A stretch of 64,000 nt of DNA from Arthrobacter sp. PAMC25284 (GCF_019443425.1 NZ_CP080382.1:1798001-1862000); one strand, 5' to 3'. Counted from the first letter of the stretch, positions 37,826 through 47,041 are shown. Program-made: numbers and translations. The notes: a model not told the origin generated them from the sequence alone.

Positions 37826-38840
37826 TCAGCCTAGGGCTGCAAGGAACACGTTGGCCTGATCGGCGCGCTGCGGTGCTCCGGCTGCTTCGAAATGGTCTAC
37901 AGCCTGCAGCAGGTACTCCCGGGCCGATGAGCCGTTGCCCACCGCGTCGTGGGCCCGCCCCAGCAACAGGCAGACCTCGCCCAGGATCTGCGGCGTGGCC
38001 TTGTCCTGGTTCGGCAGGATTTCGCCGAGAACCTCAATGGCCGCCGCCGGATCCCCGGCCAGGAAGTTCCAGTGGCCCCGGTTGAGCTTGAGCAGCGTAC
38101 GGTCCTCATCCGATCCGCCAATCACATCGATGGCGAGCTCGGCCCGATCAATGCAGCGCAGCGTATCGGCATCGGCGATGTCGGCGGCCAGCCTCATCGC
38201 GGCCGAAGCCGTATTGAATCTCGCCCAGATGCCGAGGTTGCGGGCCGGAGAAAAAGTGGATGCGGCGAGTTCGTGGTAATCCAGGCCGTCGGCTACCCGG
38301 TTGCAGAGGAACGCCACGTTTCCAATGACCCAGTAGGCCTTGCCGACAAGCTGGTCATCGACTTCGGCCGATATCGCGTCGGCCAGAACGAGGCTTTCGG
38401 CCCAGGCCTGCTCGACCTGGCCGCTGTCCGCAAGGGCACCGATCAACGCCTGGCGCGCCATCACGTTGATCTCGACGTCGTCTTCGTCTTTGGCGAGCTC
38501 AGCCGCTGCCCGGGCCTCGTCTGCCGACTCGTCAAGCAGCCCCGACCCTTGCAGCGCCTTGGCCATCAGAATGTGTGCCTGCGCGCGCAGTTGCGGTGCC
38601 AGGATGCCGTCCCCGCCAAGGAGATCGCGGACGACGGCGGCGCACCCCTCGAAATCGCCCGCTGCCAGCAGGCTTTCGGCCTGGAGGATCGTCATGCTAC
38701 GCCATGAGTCGCAATCCTCATCCTGCCGTGCGATGTCCGCCGCAGCCCGGGGCCTTGTTCGCAGCCTCGCCGAATTCGTGATTGGACCAGCGCCGGCGCG
38801 CTTCCAATTCAGCGGCGACGTAGAGCGGCGAAACTGCCAT
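37826..38840 (-). pseudogene. TPR-like protein gene, frameshifted near its start
   Basis: The in-frame part (289 residues from MTILQAESLLAAGDFEG) is an all-helical tetratricopeptide-like protein with repeating A/L-x-G pairs and several likely TPR units. Upstream, one frame over, MAVSPLYVAAELEARRRW and SNHEFGEAANKA continue naturally into RAAADIARQDEDCDSW and then the long frame, once one C is removed from the run at 38749-38752. A GAGGT precedes ATG 38840. Intact, it would be about 337 residues. No DNA-binding domain is seen. Function unknown; TPR proteins usually mediate protein contacts. Confidence 0.72.
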
Positions 38841-39045
38841 TTGCTGCATACCTCAAATATCCGGTGTTTTATTAGTGAACTTTAACCGGATGTTCAAGAA
38901 AGATCCGGTCAGGGTTCGGCGAAGGTTCCCGCAGTCGCCGCAATTATCCCATGCTCAGGACAATTCCCCCTAAAGGCATCTGATCTGCACATATACTAAT
39001 TTTGCACATGTGTCACATCAGCCCCCCGATTATCAGGAGTCACCC

Positions 39046-39195
39046 ATGAAGAAGACCCTCGCAACCCTCCTCGTCGCCGGCGCCCTTGCGGCTGCCGGAC
39101 TCTCGGCTTCCGCTGCCATCTCCGCAAGCAGCGACAACTCAGGCCAGAGCTCCGTGGCCGTCGGCTGGTGGCCGAACGACACGAAGAAGAAGTAA
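39046..39195 (+). CDS. Tiny secreted peptide precursor
   Basis: A 49-residue product with a textbook signal peptide (MKKTLATLLVAGALAAAGL, then SASA cleavage region) and a mature tail of about 25 residues ending SSVAVGWWPNDTKKK. AGGAG lies seven bases before the ATG, and a GC hairpin follows the stop by 19 bp, so it looks like a complete monocistronic unit. TATACT at 38992-38997 could be its -10 element. No cysteines and no known family. Could be a signalling or wall-active peptide; this is speculation. Confidence 0.68.
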   Translation: MKKTLATLLVAGALAAAGLSASAAISASSDNSGQSSVAVGWWPNDTKKK

Positions 39196-39213
39196 CTTCC
39201 TCGGAAGCAACGC

Positions 39214-39240
39214 GGCGGGCACCGGTCTTCGGTGCCCGCC
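39214..39240 (+). terminator. Hairpin after the small secreted peptide gene
   Basis: GGCGGGCACCG (39214-39224) and CGGTGCCCGCC (39230-39240) form a perfect 11-bp stem with a five-base loop, 19 bp after the stop. No T run follows. Confidence 0.65.
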
Positions 39241-39355
39241 GTCGCGGTTTCCGGAGGACATTCCGTCGAACGTCGGGACGAACGTCCCGGCGGAGACCGG
39301 GCCGTCGCGCCGCTGACACACCGGAGGACCGTACGCCAGGCGCCCGGCCCTCCTG

Positions 39356-40891
39356 CTACCGGCCTCTCGGTTTCCAGTTGCCAACCATGGCTGCAATCGC
39401 GTCCGGCGGCGAAGGCCGGCCGAAATAGTAGCCCTGGCCGCTGGTACAGCCCATCCGGGTCAGGATCTCCGCCTGCTCCGCAGTCTCGATCCCTTCGGCC
39501 AGGGCTTTGAGGCCGCACGCATGGATCAGGTGCAGCACAGCTTCGACAAAGTTGGTGTCTTTTTCATCGCCGCCAAGGTCGCTGATCAGGCTCCGGTCAA
39601 TCTTCACCACATTGACGGGCAGCGTGCGCAAATAGCTGATCGAGGAGTAGCCGGTGCCGAAATCGTCGATCTCGAGCTGGATACCGAGTCGCCGCAGACC
39701 GGTCATCGAATACTGGTCAAGGTCTCCGCCGTTTACCGCCATCGACTCTGTCAGCTCAATGATCAGGTTGGCGGCATCCACGCCTGTCTCCCTCAGGATG
39801 TCCCGGACGTGTTCGATGAGCTCGAGGTTCTGGAGTTCCGTCGATGAGATGTTGACGCGGACGTTGAAGGAGTCGTCGACCTGCGATGCAAGCTGCCAGT
39901 TCCTCAGCTGGCGCACTGCATGACGCAGCACCCAGTGGCCTAAATCGACAATCATGCCGGTTTCTTCGGCCAGCTGGATGAACTGGTCCGGGTAAAGGAG
40001 ACCGCGTTCGGGATGGTTCCAGCGCACCAGCGCCTCCACGCCCTCGATCCTGCCGTTGGTCAGTTCGATGATGGGCTGGTAGTGCAGGACCAGCTGGTCC
40101 TGCCGGATGGCTTCGCGCAGTTCCGTTACGAGGACGCTCTGCAGCCTGCGTGCATACAAAAGCGCCGGTTCGAACACCTTGATGCTGCCATGCGGCTGGG
40201 CCTTGGCTGCATACATGGCGGTATCGGCTTCCATCACGAGGTCCTCAACGGACTGCCCGGCATCCGCGATCCGCAGGCCGATGCTGGCGCCGCAGGTGAT
40301 CCGCAGATCTCCGACTTCCAGGCTCTCGGTGAGCGCCTTGAGGATCCGGTTGGCAACCCGGCGGGCGCGGACGAGGTTGGTCTTCGGCAGCAAGACCGCG
40401 AACTCGTCGCCGCCCAGGCGCGCCACGGTATCGTTCTCGCGGACTGCCTCCTGCAATCGCTGGGCGATCAGCCGCAGCACGTCATCACCGGCGCTGTGCC
40501 CTAGGGAGTCGTTGATGCCCTTAAAGGAGTCCAGATCGAGGAGCAGGAGGGCCGGCGGCATCTCGCCACGGGCCGACTCATCGAGCTCATGGCCCAGGAC
40601 CGCGTTCAGCGCGGTCCGGTTCGCCAACTGGGTCAGCGGGTCCGTCAGGGCCGTCCGTTCGAGCTCAACCTGCGCTGCGCGCAGCATGGCCGTGCGGCTC
40701 TCAACCCGTTCCTCGAGTTCCTGGTAGATCGTCTGCAGGTCATCGGCCATCAAGTTGATGCCCGCGATGACCGCCGCGACGTCGTCGCGGTCCATCGAGG
40801 GCGGAATCCTGGTCGACAGGTCTCCCCCGGCGATCCGGACGATGCCCTCTACGAGGGCGTGAAGCCGGGGGTCCTGGGGTTCAGTCGTCAT
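39356..40891 (-). CDS. GGDEF-EAL bifunctional c-di-GMP enzyme
   Basis: A 511-residue cytoplasmic protein with a HAMP-like/coiled-coil N-terminus (about 1-75), a GGDEF domain (about 80-240) and an EAL domain (about 255-505). The cyclase site RLGGDEFAVLL is intact and preceded by a canonical inhibitory RxxD (REND). The phosphodiesterase residues also look complete: VEALVRW, NISSTEL, IELTES, IDDFGTGYSS, VKIDRS and AEGIETAEQ. So it could both make and degrade c-di-GMP. No membrane helix or sensor domain is present. Its start overlaps the STAS-like gene by 11 bp, making it the third gene of a coupled operon with a GT2 synthase. Confidence 0.93.
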   Translation of the reverse strand: MTTEPQDPRLHALVEGIVRIAGGDLSTRIPPSMDRDDVAAVIAGINLMADDLQTIYQELEERVESRTAMLRAAQVELERTALTDPLTQLANRTALNAVLGHELDESARGEMPPALLLLDLDSFKGINDSLGHSAGDDVLRLIAQRLQEAVRENDTVARLGGDEFAVLLPKTNLVRARRVANRILKALTESLEVGDLRITCGASIGLRIADAGQSVEDLVMEADTAMYAAKAQPHGSIKVFEPALLYARRLQSVLVTELREAIRQDQLVLHYQPIIELTNGRIEGVEALVRWNHPERGLLYPDQFIQLAEETGMIVDLGHWVLRHAVRQLRNWQLASQVDDSFNVRVNISSTELQNLELIEHVRDILRETGVDAANLIIELTESMAVNGGDLDQYSMTGLRRLGIQLEIDDFGTGYSSISYLRTLPVNVVKIDRSLISDLGGDEKDTNFVEAVLHLIHACGLKALAEGIETAEQAEILTRMGCTSGQGYYFGRPSPPDAIAAMVGNWKPRGR

Positions 40892-41333
40892 TGGCGCACT
40901 GCCCCAACCACTCAGCGGCTTCGGACCAGGCGGTGAAGAACCGAGCGGGCACCATCCCGGTTTTCGGCCGCAGCACGTAGTGGGCGATTACCCGGTCGAC
41001 CGGGCTTTCGCCGACGACGGCGAACGCCGATGCCACTGCCGTAACCGAGCCCGTCAGGATCTGGCGTGCCTCGCCGCTGAGGCTGGGCACCCCGCGGATG
41101 ACCAGCAGCACGGGAAGGCGCCGCCCGCCGGCCAATGTAAGGGCCGTGGCACCTGCCGTCCGGGCTTCGTCGCCGTCAATTTCCCGGTTGGGCGGCAACT
41201 GGATCTCAAGAATGCCGTTGCTGTTCAGGCGCACGTCAATGGGGCGTTGACGTCCCGCAGCGGGAGCGCCCGCACCGGGCAAGTCGCCACTGGGCAAGTC
41301 GTCGCAGGCCAAGACCACGGCTTCGGTGCTCAC
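40881..41333 (-). CDS. STAS-like / SpoIIAA-like small protein
   Basis: A 150-residue soluble protein. After a 30-residue variable start it shows alternating strand/helix sequence (GILEIQLPPNREIDGDEART, LPVLLVIRGVPSLSGEAR, AFAVVGESPVDRVIAHYVL) like the STAS/SpoIIAA-like domains that bind nucleotides or partner proteins. The assignment is by pattern, not a firm family match. It is coupled on both sides: ATGA overlap with the GT2 synthase stop and an 11-bp overlap with the GGDEF-EAL start. That suggests an adaptor role between c-di-GMP turnover and the synthase. Confidence 0.7.
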   Translation of the reverse strand: MSTEAVVLACDDLPSGDLPGAGAPAAGRQRPIDVRLNSNGILEIQLPPNREIDGDEARTAGATALTLAGGRRLPVLLVIRGVPSLSGEARQILTGSVTAVASAFAVVGESPVDRVIAHYVLRPKTGMVPARFFTAWSEAAEWLGQCANDD

Positions 41334-43720
41334 CGGACGGCGACCCGGCGTCGGCGGTCGGTTGATCCGCGGAGGTCGCGGTTCAACCGGCGGTCGCCAT
41401 GATAGAGTATCGTCTCCCAGTCGACCTCGTCGACTGTTTTCTCCACCACAGGGCTTTCCTTCACGGCCTTTGACCGGGGAGCCACGTAAAGCCAGCTGAG
41501 CATCCCAAGGAACATGTCGACTGCGGAGTTGATTACCCCGATGTAGGCCCTGATCGCGCCGGCGGCCAGGATCGCATTGACCGAGGCGAACGCCACGTTC
41601 CCCCAGTTCCCCAGCTGGGCATCACGCCAGACGGTCACGAGTGAGAAGACCACGATTGCGTAGGGCGTCAGCACGTAGATGGCCGGGGCCGCCGTGCGGT
41701 CCTTCACCTTGGGGGTCCGGGCGAAGGGGATCTTATCCCCCGTCAGGGCCTGCTGGAGCGATTTCAGCACACCGGCCAGGTTGACCGGCAACAGCACAAG
41801 GTTGAAGCCGTAGATCCGCAGGATATCGCTGAAGCGGTGTCCGCAGTCCCGCAGGTCGCTGCCCATGGCCAGAAAGTACGGCAAGGCGGCCAGAAACACA
41901 ATGGGACTCAGCAGCCGGCTGTCGTACGGGTAGGCGAGCAGAAAAAGGAGCCCGAAACTGGCCCAGGCGATGGAGGCCATGTAGTTCACCCGGAGCAGTA
42001 CTTCGCGGAACAGGATCGCCCGCCGGTCGGCACGGCGCCGACGGAGCTGGACCCACAGCTTGGGCAGGATCAGCAGTCCGCCGTTGGCCCAGCGGCGGCG
42101 CTGGACCACGAGCGAGCCGAAGTCCGGCGGCGTGGCGCTGTAGCTAAGGCGCTCCGGATAGTTGACCAGGGTCCAGCCATGCTGGCCGAGGTCGATGCTG
42201 GATTCGGTGTCTTCGATAACGGTGCGGTCCTGGATGTAGGTCCGGATCTCAAAGCCGCCGCTATTTTCGACTTCCACAATGTCCTCAAGGGCACGTTTGC
42301 GGATCACCGCGTTGGCGCCGACCCAGAACGTCGCCCCGTAGTACGTCATGCCCTGGTGCAGGATGTGCTGAATGTCCGTCGTGGCCCCGGCCACGCGTTC
42401 GATCCGGGTGGGGGCGCCGCGGAAGGAGGAATAGGGTGTCTGGGTGACGGCGACACGCTCGTTGCCGGCGGACTCGAGGAAATACACGAGCCGGAGGCAG
42501 TAATCGCGCAGCAGCAGCGAATCGGCGTCGAGGGTCAGCAAGTATTCGGTGTCGCGAACGGACAGCACGGCGTCCGGTTCACCGGCAGGCTCCGGGACGT
42601 CAGTCGCATCCACGACGCCGGGCCCGCCCCCGTCGCTTACCTTCCGCAGGATCACGCCGTCGGCGGTGGTCTCCTTGCGCCAGGAGTGCCCCATCAGGCC
42701 GATGTAGGCGTTGAGGTTCATCGCCTTGTTGGCCTCGTGGGAAAGGCTCGCGTATTTCTTCCGCTCAAAGGTTTCCGTAGATGCATTGAAAATCCAGGTC
42801 AGACGAAGATACAGCTCTTCGATCCGGTCCAGCGGCGGGGACGCGTGCTGCGCCGCTGCTGCGTCGAGTCCGAGCAAAACCAGCCGCAGTTCGCGGGCCA
42901 GGCCCATCAGGACCAGGTCAACAAAGAACTCATCCACATGGTCATCGACTTGTTCACCGGCGGCCATCGTCTCGAGCCAGCGGGCGGCAGCCTCATACTC
43001 GGCAATCAGGGTGGACAGCTCGTCTTTACTGCCGGAGCCGGTGCGTTTGCCGCGGCGGAACCGTTCCAGTGCGGCATTAAACCGCGCCGCGGGCACACTG
43101 AGTGCGGCGGCGATTTCGGAGGTCAGTGCCCGGGTGGCGTCCAGCCTGGCACGGTCCGCGGGGTCCGCGGGATGGGGCGGGTCGTCCAGCAACAACACGA
43201 CCTTCAGGTCCGGAAACTCCTGCAGAGCCGCGGACCACAGCGTGGCGCGCACCACCTGCGGCTCCTCGGCGTAGGACGGCACCAGGACCGTGATTCCCTC
43301 GGAGTGCCCGGCGAAGTGACGGTCCAGTTCGCCCCGGGGCACCCGGGAGTGGTCGCGGAAACGGTAGAGCGCGCCTTGCCGGGCCAGCAGGTACATCAGC
43401 GCCGAAAACGTCAGAAATGTTACGACGACAAGGTACGAGATCGTCTCGATCTGGAAGCGGAACCCTGCATTCGGGTTATTCGCCAGCTCGCGCAGGATGG
43501 TCGAAATGACGTAACTCGTCCACGCCGCCACCGTGACAAGAATGGCCACCCGGCCAAGAATGATCTTCCGCCTCGACGGCCTCGGATGGACGATCGAAAG
43601 GGGTTCGGAACGTTTCTCGGCGCCCCATTGCCGGCGTCGCACCGCGCCCTTCTGGTCACCGGAGACGTCGCCGGAGACACTGTCCGCATCCGAACGTGGC
43701 AAGACAAGCTGATCAGACAT
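41330..43720 (-). CDS. Cellulose-synthase-like processive glycosyltransferase (GT2)
   Basis: A 796-residue inner-membrane glycosyltransferase. Two helices (about 53-75 and 92-115) precede the GT2 domain with LLLDD near 178, LTLDADS near 398, the acid-rich EDTE near 504 and QRRRW at about 540-544, the D,D,D,QxxRW pattern of processive polymer synthases. About six helices follow. A helical insertion of some 200 residues between the first two acidic motifs is unusual. There is no PilZ domain; only a short Arg-rich tail ends the protein. It heads the operon with the STAS-like and GGDEF-EAL genes and diverges from the GH18 gene. The polymer is not identifiable from sequence. Confidence 0.87.
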   Translation of the reverse strand: MSDQLVLPRSDADSVSGDVSGDQKGAVRRRQWGAEKRSEPLSIVHPRPSRRKIILGRVAILVTVAAWTSYVISTILRELANNPNAGFRFQIETISYLVVVTFLTFSALMYLLARQGALYRFRDHSRVPRGELDRHFAGHSEGITVLVPSYAEEPQVVRATLWSAALQEFPDLKVVLLLDDPPHPADPADRARLDATRALTSEIAAALSVPAARFNAALERFRRGKRTGSGSKDELSTLIAEYEAAARWLETMAAGEQVDDHVDEFFVDLVLMGLARELRLVLLGLDAAAAQHASPPLDRIEELYLRLTWIFNASTETFERKKYASLSHEANKAMNLNAYIGLMGHSWRKETTADGVILRKVSDGGGPGVVDATDVPEPAGEPDAVLSVRDTEYLLTLDADSLLLRDYCLRLVYFLESAGNERVAVTQTPYSSFRGAPTRIERVAGATTDIQHILHQGMTYYGATFWVGANAVIRKRALEDIVEVENSGGFEIRTYIQDRTVIEDTESSIDLGQHGWTLVNYPERLSYSATPPDFGSLVVQRRRWANGGLLILPKLWVQLRRRRADRRAILFREVLLRVNYMASIAWASFGLLFLLAYPYDSRLLSPIVFLAALPYFLAMGSDLRDCGHRFSDILRIYGFNLVLLPVNLAGVLKSLQQALTGDKIPFARTPKVKDRTAAPAIYVLTPYAIVVFSLVTVWRDAQLGNWGNVAFASVNAILAAGAIRAYIGVINSAVDMFLGMLSWLYVAPRSKAVKESPVVEKTVDEVDWETILYHGDRRLNRDLRGSTDRRRRVAVR

Positions 43721-43924
43721 GAGTCCCTAGGGCTGCGGGCGGCGTTTCGGCATGCGCTAATGTCGGATTTGCGCACGATGCACCGGAACGATTTGGTGAG
43801 TGCCCTTATGATAATCCAAGCTCAGGCTATTTCCGGACACCAAACACCCCGGATGTCACTTGCGCTGATTCCAACGGCTGACGTATGAACGGCAGTCCCA
43901 TTCAATGACCCAAAGGGGGCCCCT

Positions 43925-45532
43925 GTGTCCGCAAGATTCCCAGGCCGCAAGTTATCGCTGGTTCGACTGGGCCTGCTCACCGGCGTCGTCGTGGCCATCA
44001 GCGCCGGTGGCGTGGCCGCATGGGGGAACTTCCAGGACGTCCGGACCGCCGGGGCCATCCCTTCGATCTTCTCCGGGTACGTCGACGTTACCGCGACGCC
44101 CCGGCACGCCTTCGAGGCCCCGGTGTCCAAGGAAGCGGCAAACGTCGCACTGTCCTTCATTGTCGCGGACCCGCAGGAGCCCTGCACTCCGTCATGGGGC
44201 GCCGCCTACGGGTTGTCCGAGGCGTCCTCGGACCTGGACCTGGACCGGCGCGTGGCGCGGCTCCAGCAGCTTGGCGGCACCGTGTCGGTCTCCTTCGGCG
44301 GGCAAGCCAACAAGGAACTCGCCACCACCTGCCTGGATCAGGAGAAGCTGACCGCTGCCTACCGGACGGTCATCGACCGCTACAACGTGGACAGCATCGA
44401 TCTGGACATCGAGGGTGACGCCCTCTCCGACGTCGCCGCTCTGGACCGGCGCTCCGTCGCCATCGCCGCGATTCAGCAGGACCGCCAGAAAGAGGGCAAG
44501 TCCCTGAGTACCTGGCTGACGCTGCCGGTTGACCCGAACGGACTTACTGCGGTGGGTACTGAGGCGGTGCGCCGGACGGTCGCGGCCGGAACCGACCTTG
44601 CGGGGGTGAACATCATGACGATGGACTACGGCGGGAGCAGGCTGACGGACCTTTCCATGGCGCAAAACGCCGTGTCCGCAGCCGAAGCCACGCACCGTCA
44701 ACTCTCTGAGATCTACCGCGCCGCCGGGAACGAGCTCGGCACCGAAACGGTGTGGCGGAAGATCGGGCTGACCCCGATGATCGGCCAGAACGACATCATC
44801 GGAGAAATTTTCACACTCAAGGACGCACAGGAACTCAGTACCTACGCCCGGGAGAAGGGAATTGGCCGCGTCTCCATGTGGTCCCTCAACCGGGACCGGA
44901 CGTGCAGCCCGAACTACCCGGATGTCAAGCAGGTTTCGGACAGTTGCAGCGGCGTCGACCAGGCCGGATCGAGCTTCGCCGCGATCCTCGCTGCCGGTGT
45001 CGCCGGCAGCCCCGTCCCGGACGCAACCGCCCCGGCCCAACGCGACGGGAATGCCGCAGGCGGCCAGCAGAGCCCTGCTCCGGCCGTGACCGATGATCCG
45101 GCCACGAGCCCTTACCCGGTGTGGTCCGAAGGCTCCGCCTATGCGGCTAATGACCGGGTCGTCTGGCACGCGAATGTGTACGAAGCTAAATGGTGGACCC
45201 GCGGCGAGACCCCGGACAACCCGATCCTGCAGGGCTCCGCCACGCCGTGGCGCATCCTCGGACCGGTGCTCCCGGGCGACCGGCCCGCCCCTCAGCTCAC
45301 GGCACCGGCAGGCACGGCACCGGCCTGGGATCCGGCCACGACTTACCGGAAGGGAGACCGGGTGCTCTTTGACGGCAGGGTCTTCGAAGCCAAGTGGTGG
45401 ACGCAGACGGACAGCCCGGAGGCCCGGTTGCAGGGCGCTCCGGATTCCCCGTGGACGAAGTTGAGCGACGCGCAACTGCTGGAGCTGATGCCGGCTGTCC
45501 CGGCAACGCCGGCAACGACGGCGGCGCCCTAG
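43925..45532 (+). CDS. Secreted GH18 chitinase-like protein with two CBM5/12-type modules
   Basis: A 535-residue protein with an N-terminal signal/anchor helix (about 12-33), a GH18 barrel, and two C-terminal chitin-binding-type modules. The catalytic DxxDxDxE motif is intact as DSIDLDIEG with Glu at about 163; the first modules' tryptophan pairs are in WSEGSAYAANDRVVW..EAKWW (about 395-420) and WDPATTYRKGDRVLF..EAKWW (about 470-495). Start GTG has AGGGGG six bases upstream. It diverges from the GT2 operon. Either it degrades environmental chitin or it trims the polymer made by the neighbouring synthase; the location favours the latter. Confidence 0.87.
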   Translation: MSARFPGRKLSLVRLGLLTGVVVAISAGGVAAWGNFQDVRTAGAIPSIFSGYVDVTATPRHAFEAPVSKEAANVALSFIVADPQEPCTPSWGAAYGLSEASSDLDLDRRVARLQQLGGTVSVSFGGQANKELATTCLDQEKLTAAYRTVIDRYNVDSIDLDIEGDALSDVAALDRRSVAIAAIQQDRQKEGKSLSTWLTLPVDPNGLTAVGTEAVRRTVAAGTDLAGVNIMTMDYGGSRLTDLSMAQNAVSAAEATHRQLSEIYRAAGNELGTETVWRKIGLTPMIGQNDIIGEIFTLKDAQELSTYAREKGIGRVSMWSLNRDRTCSPNYPDVKQVSDSCSGVDQAGSSFAAILAAGVAGSPVPDATAPAQRDGNAAGGQQSPAPAVTDDPATSPYPVWSEGSAYAANDRVVWHANVYEAKWWTRGETPDNPILQGSATPWRILGPVLPGDRPAPQLTAPAGTAPAWDPATTYRKGDRVLFDGRVFEAKWWTQTDSPEARLQGAPDSPWTKLSDAQLLELMPAVPATPATTAAP

Positions 45533-45569
45533 AACGAATTCCCTGACGGTCCGCGCCGCTTCGGAGCGC

Positions 45570-46352
45570 CTAGGCTTTTGCCGCGGCACCCCGGGCCCGG
45601 GCAAGCTTCCGGGCCGTCCGTTCCTGCCGGACCCGCTGGGCCAGCACGAGTCCGGCGGCGGCAAAGCCGATCGTGATGGGGTAGCCCATCAGCCGTTCGA
45701 GCGTGCCGGGCTCGGGCACCTCCATCCCGGTCACACCCCCGGCGACAAGGGCCGTCAGGGACACCGCTCCGCCGAGCAGAATGAACGCGCCCAGCGGTGA
45801 CTGCCGGAGCCAGAGCCCGCCCAGCAGCACCAACGACGCCCCACCGGCTGCGAAGTACAGCACCGCACCCGCGAGGTGCAGGCCCGATCCGGCGTCCTCC
45901 GGCACCAGCCCGACGATGACCGTGCCGGAACCGGCCGCGAAGGCCAGCAACCGCGACGTGTCGGCGACGGCCCGGGGCAGCCGGCGTCCAGGCGACCGGA
46001 CCAGCAGCGCCCCCGGCCGCGCCGCCGTGCCCAGCAGCGCCGTACTCAAGAGCAACGCGCCAACCATCATCCCCAGTCCCTGCACCACAAACGAGGCGTT
46101 CATCAGCAGCCGGGCGGGCGAACACACGTCCCGGCCGTTGAAGACCCCGCAATACAGCGCCCCGAGATCGCTGATGTACCCGGTGCGGCGGCTGTAGGGC
46201 TCAGGCCCGGCCCAGGCGCCAATCACGGCCGACTCGGCGATGAAATACTGCAGGACGCTCAGCAGCGCGAGGGCCCCGAGATAGAACCTGGTGGAAGCCA
46301 CGTCCGGCAGATAGACGAGCCTGTCCGTGTCGTTCATTGCAGATGCGGTCAT
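45570..46352 (-). CDS. DUF998 family membrane protein
   Basis: About 260 residues with seven hydrophobic segments; opens with STRFYLGALALLSVLQYFIAESAV and continues SDLGALYCGVFNGRDVCSPA, which is characteristic of DUF998. Start ATG 46352 is tentative because no clear ribosome-binding site is visible; ATG 46337 is an alternative, and the longer frame runs through the tRNA gene region and is not credible. It is convergent with the GH18 gene. Function of the family is unknown. Confidence 0.82.
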   Translation of the reverse strand: MTASAMNDTDRLVYLPDVASTRFYLGALALLSVLQYFIAESAVIGAWAGPEPYSRRTGYISDLGALYCGVFNGRDVCSPARLLMNASFVVQGLGMMVGALLLSTALLGTAARPGALLVRSPGRRLPRAVADTSRLLAFAAGSGTVIVGLVPEDAGSGLHLAGAVLYFAAGGASLVLLGGLWLRQSPLGAFILLGGAVSLTALVAGGVTGMEVPEPGTLERLMGYPITIGFAAAGLVLAQRVRQERTARKLARARGAAAKA

Positions 46353-46445
46353 GCCAAGAGCGTAGTACGCGCCCTGACCTTGTATGCTTGTATCCGTGTC
46401 CGGACGGACGGACCGGCCTTCGCGCCGGCCGCGGCCCGGACGCCC

Positions 46446-46518
46446 GCCCTCGTAGCTCAGTGGATAGAGCACGGCTCTCCTAAAGCCGGTGTCGTTGGTT
46501 CGATTCCAATCGAGGGCA
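46446..46518 (+). tRNA. tRNA-Arg (anticodon CCT)
   Basis: A 73-nt cloverleaf. Acceptor stem GCCCTCG (46446-46452) pairs with CGAGGGC (46511-46517), discriminator A at 46518. Anticodon stem CGGCT/AGCCG encloses the loop CTCCTAA, anticodon CCT at 46479-46481, reading codon AGG. The T loop GGTTCGATTCC is present. CCA is not encoded. A protein-coding frame begins two bases after the 3' end. Confidence 0.95.
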
Positions 46519-46519
46519 C

Positions 46520-47041
46520 TTGAATCCCGCAGCCCCGGGCGCCGGCCCGCTCACCGATCTCCGTGCCTTCCTGCTGGGGTCCTGGAGCGTGCACCGGACC
46601 ATGCTGGACCGCAGCACCGGCAGCCTCGGACACTTCACCGGCGTCGCCCTCTACACCGGAACCAGCGACACCGGAACCAACGACGGCGGCCTCCACTACC
46701 GCGAACACGGCACCGTATCCTGGGCTACCGCCGGCGCCCGGCCCTTCACCGGCTCCGCGAGCCGGGAGTACGTGCTCCGGCCTGCGGCCGAGCCAGCGGA
46801 CGAACCGGGGATGATGGACATGTTCTTCCCCGACGGCCGCCCCTTCCACCGGATGGGCTTCGCCGACCTCAGCCACCAGGACAGGCACTGGTGCGACCCG
46901 GATACCTACCGGGTGGACTACACGCTGATTGGGCCGGACGAGTTCCGCTACAGCTGGGATGTCACCGGACCGGCCAAAAACTTGTTGCTCGAATCTGTGG
47001 TCCGCCGCTTTCCGGTATCTTCCGAAGGACTGCCTGCTTGA
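46520..47041 (+). CDS. DUF6314 family protein
   Basis: A 173-residue soluble protein with the DUF6314 hallmarks: DLRAFLLGSWSVHRTMLDR near residue 13, MFFPDGRPFH near 100 and HWCDPDTYRVDY near 122. The only start that covers the conserved beginning is TTG 46520, two bases after the tRNA-Arg 3' end, with no room for its own ribosome-binding site. It may be translated as a leaderless product after tRNA processing. The NUDIX gene overlaps its stop, so the pair is coupled. Function unknown. Confidence 0.8.
   Translation: MNPAAPGAGPLTDLRAFLLGSWSVHRTMLDRSTGSLGHFTGVALYTGTSDTGTNDGGLHYREHGTVSWATAGARPFTGSASREYVLRPAAEPADEPGMMDMFFPDGRPFHRMGFADLSHQDRHWCDPDTYRVDYTLIGPDEFRYSWDVTGPAKNLLLESVVRRFPVSSEGLPA

Noticed and set aside
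41330..41430. Arg-rich tail of the GT2 as a PilZ-like c-di-GMP site
   Set aside because: Only a short RxxxR-like run is present; the DxSxxG part and the barrel are missing.
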